From Deinococcus yavapaiensis KR-236 (lineage in GTDB: Bacteria > Deinococcota > Deinococci > Deinococcales > Deinococcaceae): a DNA stretch of 64,000 nt. Positions 17,054 through 25,995 of the stretch are shown here, piece by piece (positions within the stretch are counted from its first letter, which is position 1; every line of letters starts with the position of its first letter). Position numbers and translations under genes: made by a program. The notes beneath the pieces were generated by a model that was not told the origin of the DNA, did not search any database, and worked only from the letters and a program-made list of their open reading frames with translations. The DNA lies in assembly GCF_003217515.1 (NCBI RefSeq), contig NZ_QJSX01000016.1:59742-123741 (forward strand). The letters run 5' to 3'.

Positions 17054-19930
17054 ATGACCATCACCTCCCCAACCACGCCCGACGTCACTTCTTCTCAAAC
17101 GCCACGCGTTCGCGACGTGCGCGCCGAACACCACCGCGAAGCGCGCGGCATCGGCGAAACGAAGCCGCGCGTCAGCTGGCGCACCGAAACGACGGCGGTC
17201 AATTGGCGGCAACGCGCGTACGAACTCGAAGCGCGCGACGCGAACGGCGACCTCATCGGCGTCACGGGCCGCTTGAAATCCGACGCGTCCCTCCTGCAAC
17301 CCTGGCCGTTCCGACCGCTCACCGCTCGTGAACGCGTCGCCGTGCGCGTGCGCGTGTGGAGCGACGACGAGCGCGTCAGCGACTGGAGCGATCCCCTCGA
17401 CATCGAACTCGGCCTGCTCGAGCCCAGCGACTGGACGGCACGCGTTATCACGCCCGACCGCGACGAAGACTTCACGACGCCGCAACCTTGCCCGCTCTTG
17501 CGCCGTGAGTTCGACGCACAACCCGGCGTGACACACGCGCGCTTGTACATCACGGCGCACGGCGTGTACGAAGCGCACCTCAACGGGCAGCGCGTCGGCG
17601 ATCACGTGCTCGCGCCCGGCTGGACGAGTTACGACACGCGACTGCGCTACCAGACGTTCGACGTCACGCCCCTCGTGCGAACGGGTCGCAACGCCCTCGG
17701 CGCCTTGATCGGCGACGGCTGGTACCGCGGTCGACTTGGCTTCGGCGGTGGTCGCCGCAACTTGTACGGCCAGCACCTCGCGCTGCTCGCGCAACTCGAA
17801 CTCACCTACGCCGACGGCCGCGTCGAACGTGTCGTCACGGACGAATCGTGGCGCGCAAGCACCGGACCGATCCTCGCGGCGGACCTGTACGACGGTGAAA
17901 CGTACGACGCGCGCCGCGAAGCTCCCGGTTGGACGCAGGCGGGCTTCGACGATGGCGCGTGGCACGCCGTTCGCGTCACGTCACGTGACCTTGCCACGCT
18001 CGTCGCGCCTGACGGTCCGCCCGTCCGGCGAATCGAGGAACGACCGCCTGTCCGCATCTTCACGTCGCCCAGCGGAAAGACCCTCGTGGACTTCGGGCAG
18101 AACCTCGTCGGGTGGGTGCGCTTCACGGTGCGGGGCGAGGCGGGCCGCACGATCACCCTGCGGCACGCCGAGGTGCTGGAACACGGCGAGTTGGGCACGC
18201 GCCCCCTGCGCTTCGCGGACGCCACCGACCGCTACACCCTCAAAGGGGAGGGCGCCGAAACGTACGAACCGCGGTTCACGTTCCACGGCTTCCGCTACGC
18301 CGAAGTCGAAGGCTGGCCGGGCGAGCTCACCCCCAGCGATCTCGTCGCCGTCGTGGTTCACAGTGATCTCGAACGCACCGGCTGGTTCGAATGCAGCGAT
18401 TCCCTCGTGAACAAGCTGCACGAAAACGTCGTGTGGGGCATGCGCGGCAACTTCCTCGACGTGCCGACCGATTGCCCGCAACGCGACGAACGCCTCGGTT
18501 GGACGGGCGACATCGCCGCGTTCGCGCCCACCGCGACCTTCCTGTACGACGTGACAGGCTTCCTCACGTCGTGGCTGGCGGACCTCACCGCCGATCAACG
18601 CGACGACGGCGCCGTACCCGCCGTGATTCCGCACGTTCTCAACGAAACGCTTCCGGCCGCCGCGTGGGGGGACGCCGCAACGATCGTGCCGTGGGCGCTG
18701 TACGAACGCACGGGCGACGCGCACGTCCTCGAACGACAGTTCGACAGCATGAAAGCCTGGGTGACTTACGTGCACGGCCGCGCCGGCGAGACGCTGCTGT
18801 GGGACCGCGACTTTCAATTCGGGGATTGGCTCGATCCGGCCGCGCCGCCCACCAACCCCGCGGCCGGACGAACCCTTCCGAGCGTCGTCGCGACCGCGTA
18901 CTTCGCGCGTTCCGCTGAACTCGTCGCGAACGCAGCGCACGTGTTGAACCGCGCCGAAGACGAGCGCGCTTACCGCGCGCTCGCCGCTGACATTCGCGCA
19001 GCCTTCGCGCGTGAGTACGTCACGACTTCAGGCCGCGTCTTGAGCGACTCGGGCACCGCGTACGCCTTGGCCTTGCAGTTCGCGCTGCTTCCGACGCCCG
19101 AGCAGCGCGCGCGCGCGCGCCGTCGCTTACAAGAAGTCGTGCGGGAAAACGGCTACCTCATCTCCACCGGCTTCGTCGGCACGCCCCTCATCTGTGACGC
19201 GTTATGCGACGCCGGGAACGTCGAAGCGGCGTTTCGCTTGCTGCTGCAACGCGAGTGCCCGTCTTGGCTGTACCCCGTCACGATGGGCGCGACGACCGTT
19301 TGGGAGCGGTGGGACTCCATGCTGCCCGACGGTTCGATCAACCCGGGGGAGATGACGAGCTTCAATCACTACGCCCTCGGCGCGGTCGCCGATTGGCTGC
19401 ATCGCCGCGTCGCCGGCCTCGCGCCGGCCACGCCCGGCTACCGACGCCTCGACGTTCGCCCCTTGATCGGCGGCGGCTTCACGTTCGCGCGCGCGCGGCA
19501 CGTCACGCCGTACGGAGAGGCGCGCGTCGCTTGGCGCGTGCACGACGGTCAAGTTGAACTCGACGTCGTCGTGCCTCCCAACACCACGGCGCGCGTCACC
19601 TTGCCGGCGACCGGGAACGTGCTCGACGTGGGATCCGGGCATCACACGTGGACGCAGGCGGTCCCGTCGAACGCCGACCGCCCCGTCCTCTCGCTCGACA
19701 GCGACCTCGACGCCCTTTTGAGCGTTCCCGGTGCGTACGACGCCGTGCGCGACCTTGTCGCGCGACACTCCGCGGATCACGTCGACCCGTTCAAGCGAGC
19801 GCTGCGCAGCAGCATCGTCGGCGCGAACTTGAGGCGGGCCGTGTGGGGCGTTCCGCACCGCGACGCGCTGCTGGAGAAACTCACGGCGGCGCTCGACGCG
19901 CTCAACACGCGCGAGGACGCGAGCACGTGA
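17054..19930 (+). CDS. Alpha-L-rhamnosidase (GH78)
   Basis: A 958-residue enzyme that releases terminal rhamnose. There is no signal peptide, so it likely acts in the cytoplasm on imported glycosides. N-terminal beta domains (MLRREF-like start near residue 150: CPLLRREFDAQPG, and NGQRVGDHVLAPGWTSYDTR) precede the (alpha/alpha)6 catalytic domain. The family signature DVPTDCPQRDERLGWTGD carries the acid residues, and MGATTVWERWDSM carries a second conserved Glu. A C-terminal beta domain and an extra helical tail follow. An AGGAGA site is present. Its stop overlaps the next gene's start (GTGA). Confidence 0.93.
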   Translation: MTITSPTTPDVTSSQTPRVRDVRAEHHREARGIGETKPRVSWRTETTAVNWRQRAYELEARDANGDLIGVTGRLKSDASLLQPWPFRPLTARERVAVRVRVWSDDERVSDWSDPLDIELGLLEPSDWTARVITPDRDEDFTTPQPCPLLRREFDAQPGVTHARLYITAHGVYEAHLNGQRVGDHVLAPGWTSYDTRLRYQTFDVTPLVRTGRNALGALIGDGWYRGRLGFGGGRRNLYGQHLALLAQLELTYADGRVERVVTDESWRASTGPILAADLYDGETYDARREAPGWTQAGFDDGAWHAVRVTSRDLATLVAPDGPPVRRIEERPPVRIFTSPSGKTLVDFGQNLVGWVRFTVRGEAGRTITLRHAEVLEHGELGTRPLRFADATDRYTLKGEGAETYEPRFTFHGFRYAEVEGWPGELTPSDLVAVVVHSDLERTGWFECSDSLVNKLHENVVWGMRGNFLDVPTDCPQRDERLGWTGDIAAFAPTATFLYDVTGFLTSWLADLTADQRDDGAVPAVIPHVLNETLPAAAWGDAATIVPWALYERTGDAHVLERQFDSMKAWVTYVHGRAGETLLWDRDFQFGDWLDPAAPPTNPAAGRTLPSVVATAYFARSAELVANAAHVLNRAEDERAYRALAADIRAAFAREYVTTSGRVLSDSGTAYALALQFALLPTPEQRARARRRLQEVVRENGYLISTGFVGTPLICDALCDAGNVEAAFRLLLQRECPSWLYPVTMGATTVWERWDSMLPDGSINPGEMTSFNHYALGAVADWLHRRVAGLAPATPGYRRLDVRPLIGGGFTFARARHVTPYGEARVAWRVHDGQVELDVVVPPNTTARVTLPATGNVLDVGSGHHTWTQAVPSNADRPVLSLDSDLDALLSVPGAYDAVRDLVARHSADHVDPFKRALRSSIVGANLRRAVWGVPHRDALLEKLTAALDALNTREDAST

Positions 19931-22566
19931 ACGCGCCCCACCTTTCCTGGCCGGCGGACGCGCACGTGAACGACCGCGTCGAACGCCTCCTCGCGGTGTT
20001 CACCCTCGAGGACAAAGTGAAGCTCGTCAGCGGGCAGTTCATTCAGGAGAACGCGGAAACGATCAAGGCGCTGCCGGGAAACGTGCCGCGGTTCTACCTC
20101 GCCGACGGTCCCGCCGGCATCCGCCGAAGCGCCAGCAGCCCGGGCGAGGGACGCGCGACGGCGCTGCCCGCCCCGATCGCGCTCGCCGCGACGTGGAACT
20201 CCGAGCTCGCCGCGCGGTACGGAGATGTTCTCGGCGCGGAAGCCGCCGCGAGTGGGCACAACGTCTTGCTTGGCCCGGCCGTGGACATCGCCCGCACGCC
20301 CCTCGGCGGGCGCACCTTCGAATCATTCGGTGAAGAGCCTTTGCTGCACGCGCGCCTCGTCGTGGAGGAAGTGCGCGCCGTGCAACGGCACGGCGTGCAA
20401 GCGAGCTTGAAGCACTTCATCCTGAACAACCAGGAACTCGCGCGCAACAGCGTCGACGTGCGCGTGGGTGAACGCGCCCTGCGTGAAGTGTACCTGCCGC
20501 CCTTCGAGGCGGCCATACGGCACGGCTCGGTCGCGTCGATTATGGCGTCGTACAACCGTGTGAACGCCGAGTTCATGTGCGAAAACACGCGCTTGCTCAC
20601 GAACGTGCTGCGCGGTGAATTCGGTTTTCGCGGCTGGGTCGTGAGTGACTTCGGCGCGAACCACGCGACGAGCGCTTCAGCGAACGCCGGCCTCGACTGG
20701 GAGCTCACGTTCGCGCCCAAGTGGCGCGACGCCTTGCTGACAGCCGTGCGCACGGGCGAAGTCCACGAGGAGACCCTCGACGAAATGGTGCGTCGCATCC
20801 TGCGGCCCACGGTGGGGCTGGGTGCGCGCCCACCGCGCGTGGACCTCGATGCGCTTCACGGTGACGCGCACGCAGCGGTCGCGCTCGACGTCGCGCGGGA
20901 AAGCATCGTGCTGCTGAAAAACGAGGCGCTGCTGCCGCTCGACCAACGCGCCCTTCGGCGTGTCGCCGTACTCGGCGTGGACGCACACACCGTCGCCGCC
21001 GGTGGTGGCAGCGCCTTCGTGCGACCCTTGCGGGTCACGAGCGTTGTGAGCGCGTTGCGCAATCGCTTGGGCCCGAACGTCGAGGTGACCTTCGCAGGCA
21101 TCGGCGACCCGATCGGACCGGGCGCGCTCCTGCCCGGTCCGGACGCCGTGCCGTCCAGCGTCGTCACGCCGCCCGGCCGGTCGAACGAGCGCGGCTTCCA
21201 CGCGCAGTATTGGAGCAACGCCACCTTCGACGGACCGCCGCTCGACACGCGCGTCGACCCGACGGTCGAACTCAACCGCGGCTTCTTCGACTTTCCGGAC
21301 TTCGCCGATCCGGACGCGCCGCAAGCGCCGCTTTCCCCGGAAGTCGGCGTGCACCTGTCCGCGCGCTGGACAGGCATCCTGACCGTGCCCTCGAGCGGCG
21401 CGTACACCTTCACCCTCACGTGCGTCGGATCCGGGCGGGTCACGTGGAACGGAAGCGTCCTCATCGACGCGCCCGGCGCTCGCCCGCGCGGCAGCGTGTC
21501 CGAGCATCCTTGGGACGGTTCGGGCGCCCCCACGTTCGACGCGACCGTGCCGCTCACGGCCGGAGAGACGCACGAGGTCATCGTGGAGTACGCGGCCGAC
21601 GCTCCCGAGCAGTTCTTTTTGTACGGAGCGCAAGTCCGCTTCGGCTGGACGACCCCCGAAGGGACCCTCACGCCCGCGTGGCAGGAAGCCGCGAACCTCG
21701 CGCGGGCGGCTGACGTGGCCGTGGTCGTGGCGCGCACCTTCGAAAGCGAAGCGATGGACCGACCGCACCTGCGCTTGCCAAGCGGGCAGGAGAACCTCAT
21801 TCGCGCGGTTGCGAACGCCAATTCGCGCACGATCGTCGTGCTGATGACCGGCGGTCCGATCGTGACCGCGCGATGGGCCGAACGTGTGCCCGCGATTCTC
21901 GAAGCGTGGTTCGGCGGGCAAGAGCAAGGTTGCGCGGTCGCGGACGTCCTGCTCGGCGACGTGAATCCGTCCGGGCGGCTGCCCCTCACCTTCCCGGCAC
22001 ACGAAGCGAGCACGCCGCTCAACACGGCCGAGCAGTACCCCGGGGTGAGCGGCCACGTGACGTACACGGAAGCGTTGAACGTCGGGTACCGCGGGTACGA
22101 CGCGCTGAAACTCGAGCCGGCGTACGCCTTCGGCTTCGGCTTGTCGTACACGACCTTCTCGTACGCCAACCTCACCTTGACGCGCGACGAAACAGACGAC
22201 CTCACGCCGATCGACGTGGCGTTCGACCTTTCAAACACGGGAACGCGTGACGGCACCGACGTCGCGCAAGTGTACCTGAGCTTGCCTGAAGAAGCCGCGG
22301 CGCCCCCGAAGAAACTCGTCGGTTGGGCGCGCGTCGCGCTGCGCGCCGGCGAAACGCGGCGTGTCACCGTCACGCTCGATCCAACGTCCACGGAGCGGCC
22401 CTGGTCGTACTGGTGTGCGCGCCGCGGCACCTGGGCGATCGCGCCGGGCACGTACGGCGTGCTGATCGGCGCGTCCTCGCGCGACACGCGCCTCGACGGG
22501 ACTTTCAAGGTGAGCATCTCCGCCGCGTCGTCCGTCGCTGACGCGCTCAAGCGTACGCGCGCATGA
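19927..22566 (+). CDS. GH3 beta-glucosidase with PA14 domain
   Basis: An 879-residue enzyme starting at GTG 19927, which overlaps the GH78 stop. The (beta/alpha)8 domain holds LADGPAGIR, GRTFESFGEEPLLHARL and KHFILNNQE. The nucleophile Asp lies in WVVSDFGANHA. A PA14 module is inserted around residues 415-590 (GFHAQYWSN to FGWTTPEG), as in plant-glycoside-active GH3 enzymes. The second alpha/beta domain and fibronectin-like C-terminus follow (GFGLSYTTFSYANL). No signal peptide. Coupling to GH78 suggests sequential trimming of rhamnosyl-glucosides such as rutinose or neohesperidose conjugates; substrate is inferred. Confidence 0.93.
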   Translation: MNAPHLSWPADAHVNDRVERLLAVFTLEDKVKLVSGQFIQENAETIKALPGNVPRFYLADGPAGIRRSASSPGEGRATALPAPIALAATWNSELAARYGDVLGAEAAASGHNVLLGPAVDIARTPLGGRTFESFGEEPLLHARLVVEEVRAVQRHGVQASLKHFILNNQELARNSVDVRVGERALREVYLPPFEAAIRHGSVASIMASYNRVNAEFMCENTRLLTNVLRGEFGFRGWVVSDFGANHATSASANAGLDWELTFAPKWRDALLTAVRTGEVHEETLDEMVRRILRPTVGLGARPPRVDLDALHGDAHAAVALDVARESIVLLKNEALLPLDQRALRRVAVLGVDAHTVAAGGGSAFVRPLRVTSVVSALRNRLGPNVEVTFAGIGDPIGPGALLPGPDAVPSSVVTPPGRSNERGFHAQYWSNATFDGPPLDTRVDPTVELNRGFFDFPDFADPDAPQAPLSPEVGVHLSARWTGILTVPSSGAYTFTLTCVGSGRVTWNGSVLIDAPGARPRGSVSEHPWDGSGAPTFDATVPLTAGETHEVIVEYAADAPEQFFLYGAQVRFGWTTPEGTLTPAWQEAANLARAADVAVVVARTFESEAMDRPHLRLPSGQENLIRAVANANSRTIVVLMTGGPIVTARWAERVPAILEAWFGGQEQGCAVADVLLGDVNPSGRLPLTFPAHEASTPLNTAEQYPGVSGHVTYTEALNVGYRGYDALKLEPAYAFGFGLSYTTFSYANLTLTRDETDDLTPIDVAFDLSNTGTRDGTDVAQVYLSLPEEAAAPPKKLVGWARVALRAGETRRVTVTLDPTSTERPWSYWCARRGTWAIAPGTYGVLIGASSRDTRLDGTFKVSISAASSVADALKRTRA

Positions 22567-22654
22567 CAACACGACGACTCAAGTGCGCGCGTCACGCGAC
22601 AGCACAACAGACTTGTCGGGCCGCTTCGCTCATTCACGCTTGTAAGGAGACATG

Positions 22655-22870
22655 ATGAGCTCCACGTTGTTCACCTTGCGCTTTCGGGCGCTGCTAGAAG
22701 AGTTGTATCCGCAAGCGCGTCCCACTTCGACGCTGACGGTGCGCGTGCAGCACGTGAATCTTGTCGCGCCGCCCTCACCCGAGGGGAAGTGCGCGTCCGC
22801 GCCGCTCGCGACGTTGCTGCTCGCGCCTCTCGAAATCGACGAGACGCAGTCGCGGCGCCGAGCACGTTGA
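22655..22870 (+). CDS. Short hypothetical or truncated protein
   Basis: A good AAGGAG site and ATG (22655) start a 71-residue frame, MSSTLFTLRFRALLEELYPQ. The first 60 residues look protein-like, while the end (QSRRRAR) looks out of frame. It follows the GH3 gene by 88 bp and may be the leftover 5' end of another gene of the operon. Family not recognised. Confidence 0.4.
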   Translation: MSSTLFTLRFRALLEELYPQARPTSTLTVRVQHVNLVAPPSPEGKCASAPLATLLLAPLEIDETQSRRRAR

Positions 22871-23008
22871 ACTCCAGCGTTTGGTTTCGCTCCGTCGTGA
22901 CGGGCAAGGGCGTCATGGTACGTCGCGCTGAACGCGCTCGGCGCGCTTCACGTGAGAGCCGGGTTGGCGTCGCGCTTGCCGCATCAATGGGCTGGAGTAC
23001 CCTCGGGT

Positions 23009-23830
23009 ATGCTTCGTGATTCCTGGCCGCAAGCGCAGGACTTCGTGCATGGCGAGCTCTTGCCGGCACCTCGACAATGGCGTCGACCCGGGCTCGTGAT
23101 GTTCTTCAATTTGGAATGCGCGGCCTGCGTCACCCGCGGCCTTCCCTTCCTGAAGCGCGTGCATCACGAGTACGGCGGACGCGTGAACATCCTGGCCATT
23201 CACATGGCACGAGGGCACCGGCTTCTCGAACGTGATCAAGTCGAGCCGACCGTGCGGCGCTTCGCCGAGTCTTTCGCCAACCTCCCGTTTCCCGTCGCGC
23301 TTGACCTCGACGGGCACATCGCCGAGGCCTTGCAAACTGAAGGCACGCCGCACTGGTTGGCGTTCACCGTCGAAGGAACGTTGCTGCGCAGCGTGTACGG
23401 ACGCCAGGAGAACGCGCAGACGCGTTTGGAATACCTGCTCGCCGAATTGGGTGAAAGATGGCGGCGCGTGGTACCTGACGACGACGAGTGGCGATCCGCG
23501 CAAAGCCGGGTACTTCGCGGTGACGAACACCGTGTACAGCGAAGTGGCGCCGGACGCCGCGTTGATTTTGTGGATGGGCGTGGAAAGCCAGCGTTTGAAG
23601 TGATCGGACTGTACTCCATGACGATGATTTCGGGAATGCCGTCGCCCGTGAGGTCGTGGCATGCTTGCACTTCCACGGCGAAGTTCAACCAGGTGGCGGT
23701 CACAACGGACTTGCCGATGAGGGTGACGCGCGCTTGGCGCTCGTCGCTCGTCGAGACGTCCTCGGTCTTGAGGGTGTACGCGCCGCAGGTCTTCGTGACG
23801 GCGGTCGGTTTGCTTTGCGCGAGCGCTTGA
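23009..23830 (+). CDS. Thioredoxin-like (TlpA/peroxiredoxin fold) protein running into antisense DNA
   Basis: The first 150 or so residues form a thioredoxin-fold domain. The strand VMFFNLECAACVTRG carries a CAAC redox motif, followed by NILAIHMARGH, PVALDLDGHIAEAL and the cis-Pro segment GTPHWLAFTVEG. After LEYLLAELGERW (about 23460) the frame continues 120 residues through sequence that is the reverse of a convergent gene. The natural stop has evidently been lost. The redox domain may still fold, in the cytoplasm since no signal peptide is visible. The tail is probably not meaningful. Confidence 0.6.
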   Translation: MLRDSWPQAQDFVHGELLPAPRQWRRPGLVMFFNLECAACVTRGLPFLKRVHHEYGGRVNILAIHMARGHRLLERDQVEPTVRRFAESFANLPFPVALDLDGHIAEALQTEGTPHWLAFTVEGTLLRSVYGRQENAQTRLEYLLAELGERWRRVVPDDDEWRSAQSRVLRGDEHRVQRSGAGRRVDFVDGRGKPAFEVIGLYSMTMISGMPSPVRSWHACTSTAKFNQVAVTTDLPMRVTRAWRSSLVETSSVLRVYAPQVFVTAVGLLCASA

Positions 23831-23916
23831 ACGGAGAGGACGCTGAAGGTGGCGGTGCAAGCGAGGGAGGCCGTGAGGCGCGCGAGCAGACGGGTGTTCA
23901 TGACGACCGTCGCCAT
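23480..23916 (-). pseudogene. Secreted protein gene, frameshifted and 3' truncated
   Basis: A minus-strand start (MATVVMNTRLLARLTASLAC) gives a signal peptide ending ALAQ. Then come KTCGAYTLKTEDVS and CHDLTGDGIPEIIVMEYS, an FG-GAP/VCBS-like calcium loop (D-T-G-D-G-P-E). Near 23620 the frame shifts to one reading NAASGATSLYTVFVTAKYPAL and PLVVVRYHA, after which it meets the thioredoxin-like gene and ends. An exported protein of unknown role, inactivated here. Confidence 0.55.
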
Positions 23917-24344
23917 TGTAACTTCGACTGCTCGGCTATGCGGCCCAAGTGACGATCACGGGTTGCATGCTTGGTGCGCGGCCAGCTGGAGCTCTTTGGC
24001 AATGCCGGAGCGGCAAGCGCATGGGCAATTGCGGCGTTCGCCTTCGTACGGCTGAGTACGCTGAAGCATGTCCGCTTCTTCGTCGGCCGCGCTCCGACGG
24101 TACAACCTCGACGACATTGCCTTGACGCGCCCGATCATCGAAGAGGTGGCGGGGCGGCGACACGCACGAAGCGAGCCGTGCGTCGGCATCCACTTTGAGC
24201 GACGCGGCGCGATGGCCGTGCGTTCGATGCGCTCGTCGCGCCCAGTCGGGCAGATTGAAGGTCGGATGCGCTCGAGGATGGCTCGTCTTCGTCGGTCGCC
24301 TTCGGCGAAGATGTGGTTCGCCGTGCGGTCGCAAGGGTAAGTCG
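23917..24344. other. No clear gene; possible decayed frame
   Basis: A plus frame at 24068-24340 (starting MSASSSAALRRYNLDDIALT) looks coding for its first 25 residues, then becomes Arg/Ser-rich as out-of-frame sequence does. It stops 4 bp before the next ATG, so it may be the remains of an upstream operon gene. Confidence 0.35.
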
Positions 24345-24896
24345 ATGGCGACGGTGTTGATTCTCAGAGCGCCGGACGAGTTGTGGTTCGTGCCGTTTTC
24401 CAGCGCGACCGGGGAAGGTGCGGTGGCGTTGCCCGTCGCGCCTGGTGAGTTTGAGCGGCTCGGAGAGTGGTTAACGACTGCGCGTGTCGGCGCCGTCACG
24501 TCGGTGCTCGATGTAAACGATGCGCCGATCGCATCAGTACACGTTTCACCGCGTGGTGTGCGGGTGCATGCGACCGTGAACGGGGAGGTGAAGCGTGCGG
24601 TCGTGCGTAACGCGCACCTCGCGGTGATGCTCATGCGCCTGTTCGACGCACGGCGCTTGAAGGCGCAGTTTTTGCCGTGCGGTTCAGTGGTGATCGACGA
24701 TCGAACGTTCACACCCGCTGAGTTGGACGGGCTTGCCGACGCGCTCGTCGGGCCGCACGCGGGGTTCGTGACGAAGGAGGTGCGGCACGCAGCGTTGAGC
24801 GACGCGGAAAACGCGCGGCAAGTGCGGGTGCTCGCGCGCGTTGCCCGGTGGTACGCCGCGTGGGAACGCGACGCGGCGCGCGTGCGCGGTGAGTAG
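24345..24896 (+). CDS. Hypothetical protein, ends at an in-frame amber stop
   Basis: A 183-residue frame starting MATVLILRAPDELWFVPFSS, with alternating strands and helices, no signal peptide and no known domain. Its TAG stop (24894-24896) is followed in the same frame by open, protein-like sequence to 25235 (VGAPSAAQQATPFEGWLTER, then the entry below). The two parts together would make a 296-residue protein. Either a nonsense mutation split one gene or these are two adjacent genes. Function unknown. Confidence 0.55.
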   Translation: MATVLILRAPDELWFVPFSSATGEGAVALPVAPGEFERLGEWLTTARVGAVTSVLDVNDAPIASVHVSPRGVRVHATVNGEVKRAVVRNAHLAVMLMRLFDARRLKAQFLPCGSVVIDDRTFTPAELDGLADALVGPHAGFVTKEVRHAALSDAENARQVRVLARVARWYAAWERDAARVRGE

Positions 24897-24974
24897 CACA
24901 ACGTCGGCGCGCCTTCCGCCGCACAGCAGGCGACGCCCTTCGAGGGGTGGCTGACAGAACGCGGCGTTCGTGAC

Positions 24975-25235
24975 GTGGTGCGGGCTTGGCGTGTTCTTCG
25001 GCTGCTTGTGGTGTCTCGCGAGCGCGGGCAGATTCAACGGCACTTCGGTGCGAACGAGCCGCCGCTCGAGTCGCTCACCCAGGTGCTGCTGACCACCCAC
25101 CGTATTTACGAGGACTTGCAAGCGACGGGCGAGGGGTACAAGCGGTACGTCAACCGACGAAGTCGCAGCGAGGCGTTGACGAACGAGCAGGCGATGCGCG
25201 CGAAGTTCGAAGCGAGTCGACGTCAAAAAGAGTAG
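24975..25235 (+). CDS. Hypothetical protein, possibly second half of the gene above
   Basis: An 86-residue frame from GTG 24975, same frame as 24345-24896. It contains ANEPPLESLTQVLLTTHRIY and a lysine/arginine-rich end. There is no good ribosome site at the GTG, which favours its being the downstream part of a gene interrupted by the TAG. No family recognised. Confidence 0.4.
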   Translation: MVRAWRVLRLLVVSRERGQIQRHFGANEPPLESLTQVLLTTHRIYEDLQATGEGYKRYVNRRSRSEALTNEQAMRAKFEASRRQKE

Positions 25236-25362
25236 GAGGACGAGGAGCGAGGCGGCGTGACCGTGCGGCGGCCATGTTTACGAAAACGCTGTTCGGAGTT
25301 GTGAATGGATGATGCAAGCTGAGGCGCATTGACAGCTCGAATTGTCAGTGTCATGCTGGATT

Positions 25363-25995
25363 ATGTCAGCGTTGACCGTGCTGCCCGACTGGATCGGCAC
25401 CCTCGAAGCGTTCGTGGAGCTCGCGAACGACACCCTTCCGCACATCCTGCCCTTCGACAAAACCGGCCGCGCCAAAGACGAAGTGAACGCCCGCCTCGTG
25501 CGCCACTACACCACGCAAGGCCTCCTCGACGAACCCCTCAAGTCCGGGCGGGAAGCGCGCTACACGCGACGCCACCTGCTGCAACTGCTCGTCCTCCGGC
25601 GCCTCATGCACGAAGGCCACGGCGCGACCCCACTGCAAAAGATCCTGCGCGGCCGCGACGACGACGCCCTCGAAGCACTGCTGCTCGGCACCGCCACCCT
25701 CGACGTGCAACCCGGCAACCCCGCGTTGGAGTACCTGCAGAACTTGCGCGCCACCCCCCCTCCTTCCGCGCTGCTTGGCATCGTTCCACGCCCGACGCCG
25801 CAAGCACCGTTGTTCGAATCGCCGCCCGACGCCAAACCCGAACGCCCCGAGCGCTACGTGCGGTTCTTCGTTCAACCTGGCTTGGAACTGCACGTCGGCC
25901 CCGACTTCCAACTTCCCAAAACCCGCACCGAACGCGACCGCCTCGCCGACGCCCTGCTCGCCGCGCTCGACACCCTCCGGAGGACCAAGCCATGA
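25363..25995 (+). CDS. MerR-like transcriptional regulator
   Basis: A 210-residue protein with an N-terminal winged-HTH of the MerR type: VNARLVRHYTTQGLLDEPLK, then REARYTRRHLLQLLVLRRLM. A Pro/Glu-rich linker and a C-terminal strand-rich stretch (ERYVRFFVQPGLELHVGPDF) follow. The stop overlaps the VWA gene start (ATGA), so the pair is translated together. The regulator probably controls this two-gene unit. The signal is unknown. ATG 25363 is preferred to the earlier in-frame start because the preceding residues look non-coding. Confidence 0.75.
   Translation: MSALTVLPDWIGTLEAFVELANDTLPHILPFDKTGRAKDEVNARLVRHYTTQGLLDEPLKSGREARYTRRHLLQLLVLRRLMHEGHGATPLQKILRGRDDDALEALLLGTATLDVQPGNPALEYLQNLRATPPPSALLGIVPRPTPQAPLFESPPDAKPERPERYVRFFVQPGLELHVGPDFQLPKTRTERDRLADALLAALDTLRRTKP

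Noticed and set aside
20856..22637. A 593-codon minus-strand open frame across the GH3 gene
   Set aside because: Low-complexity Ser/Arg/Thr sequence antisense to a clearly identified GH3 enzyme.
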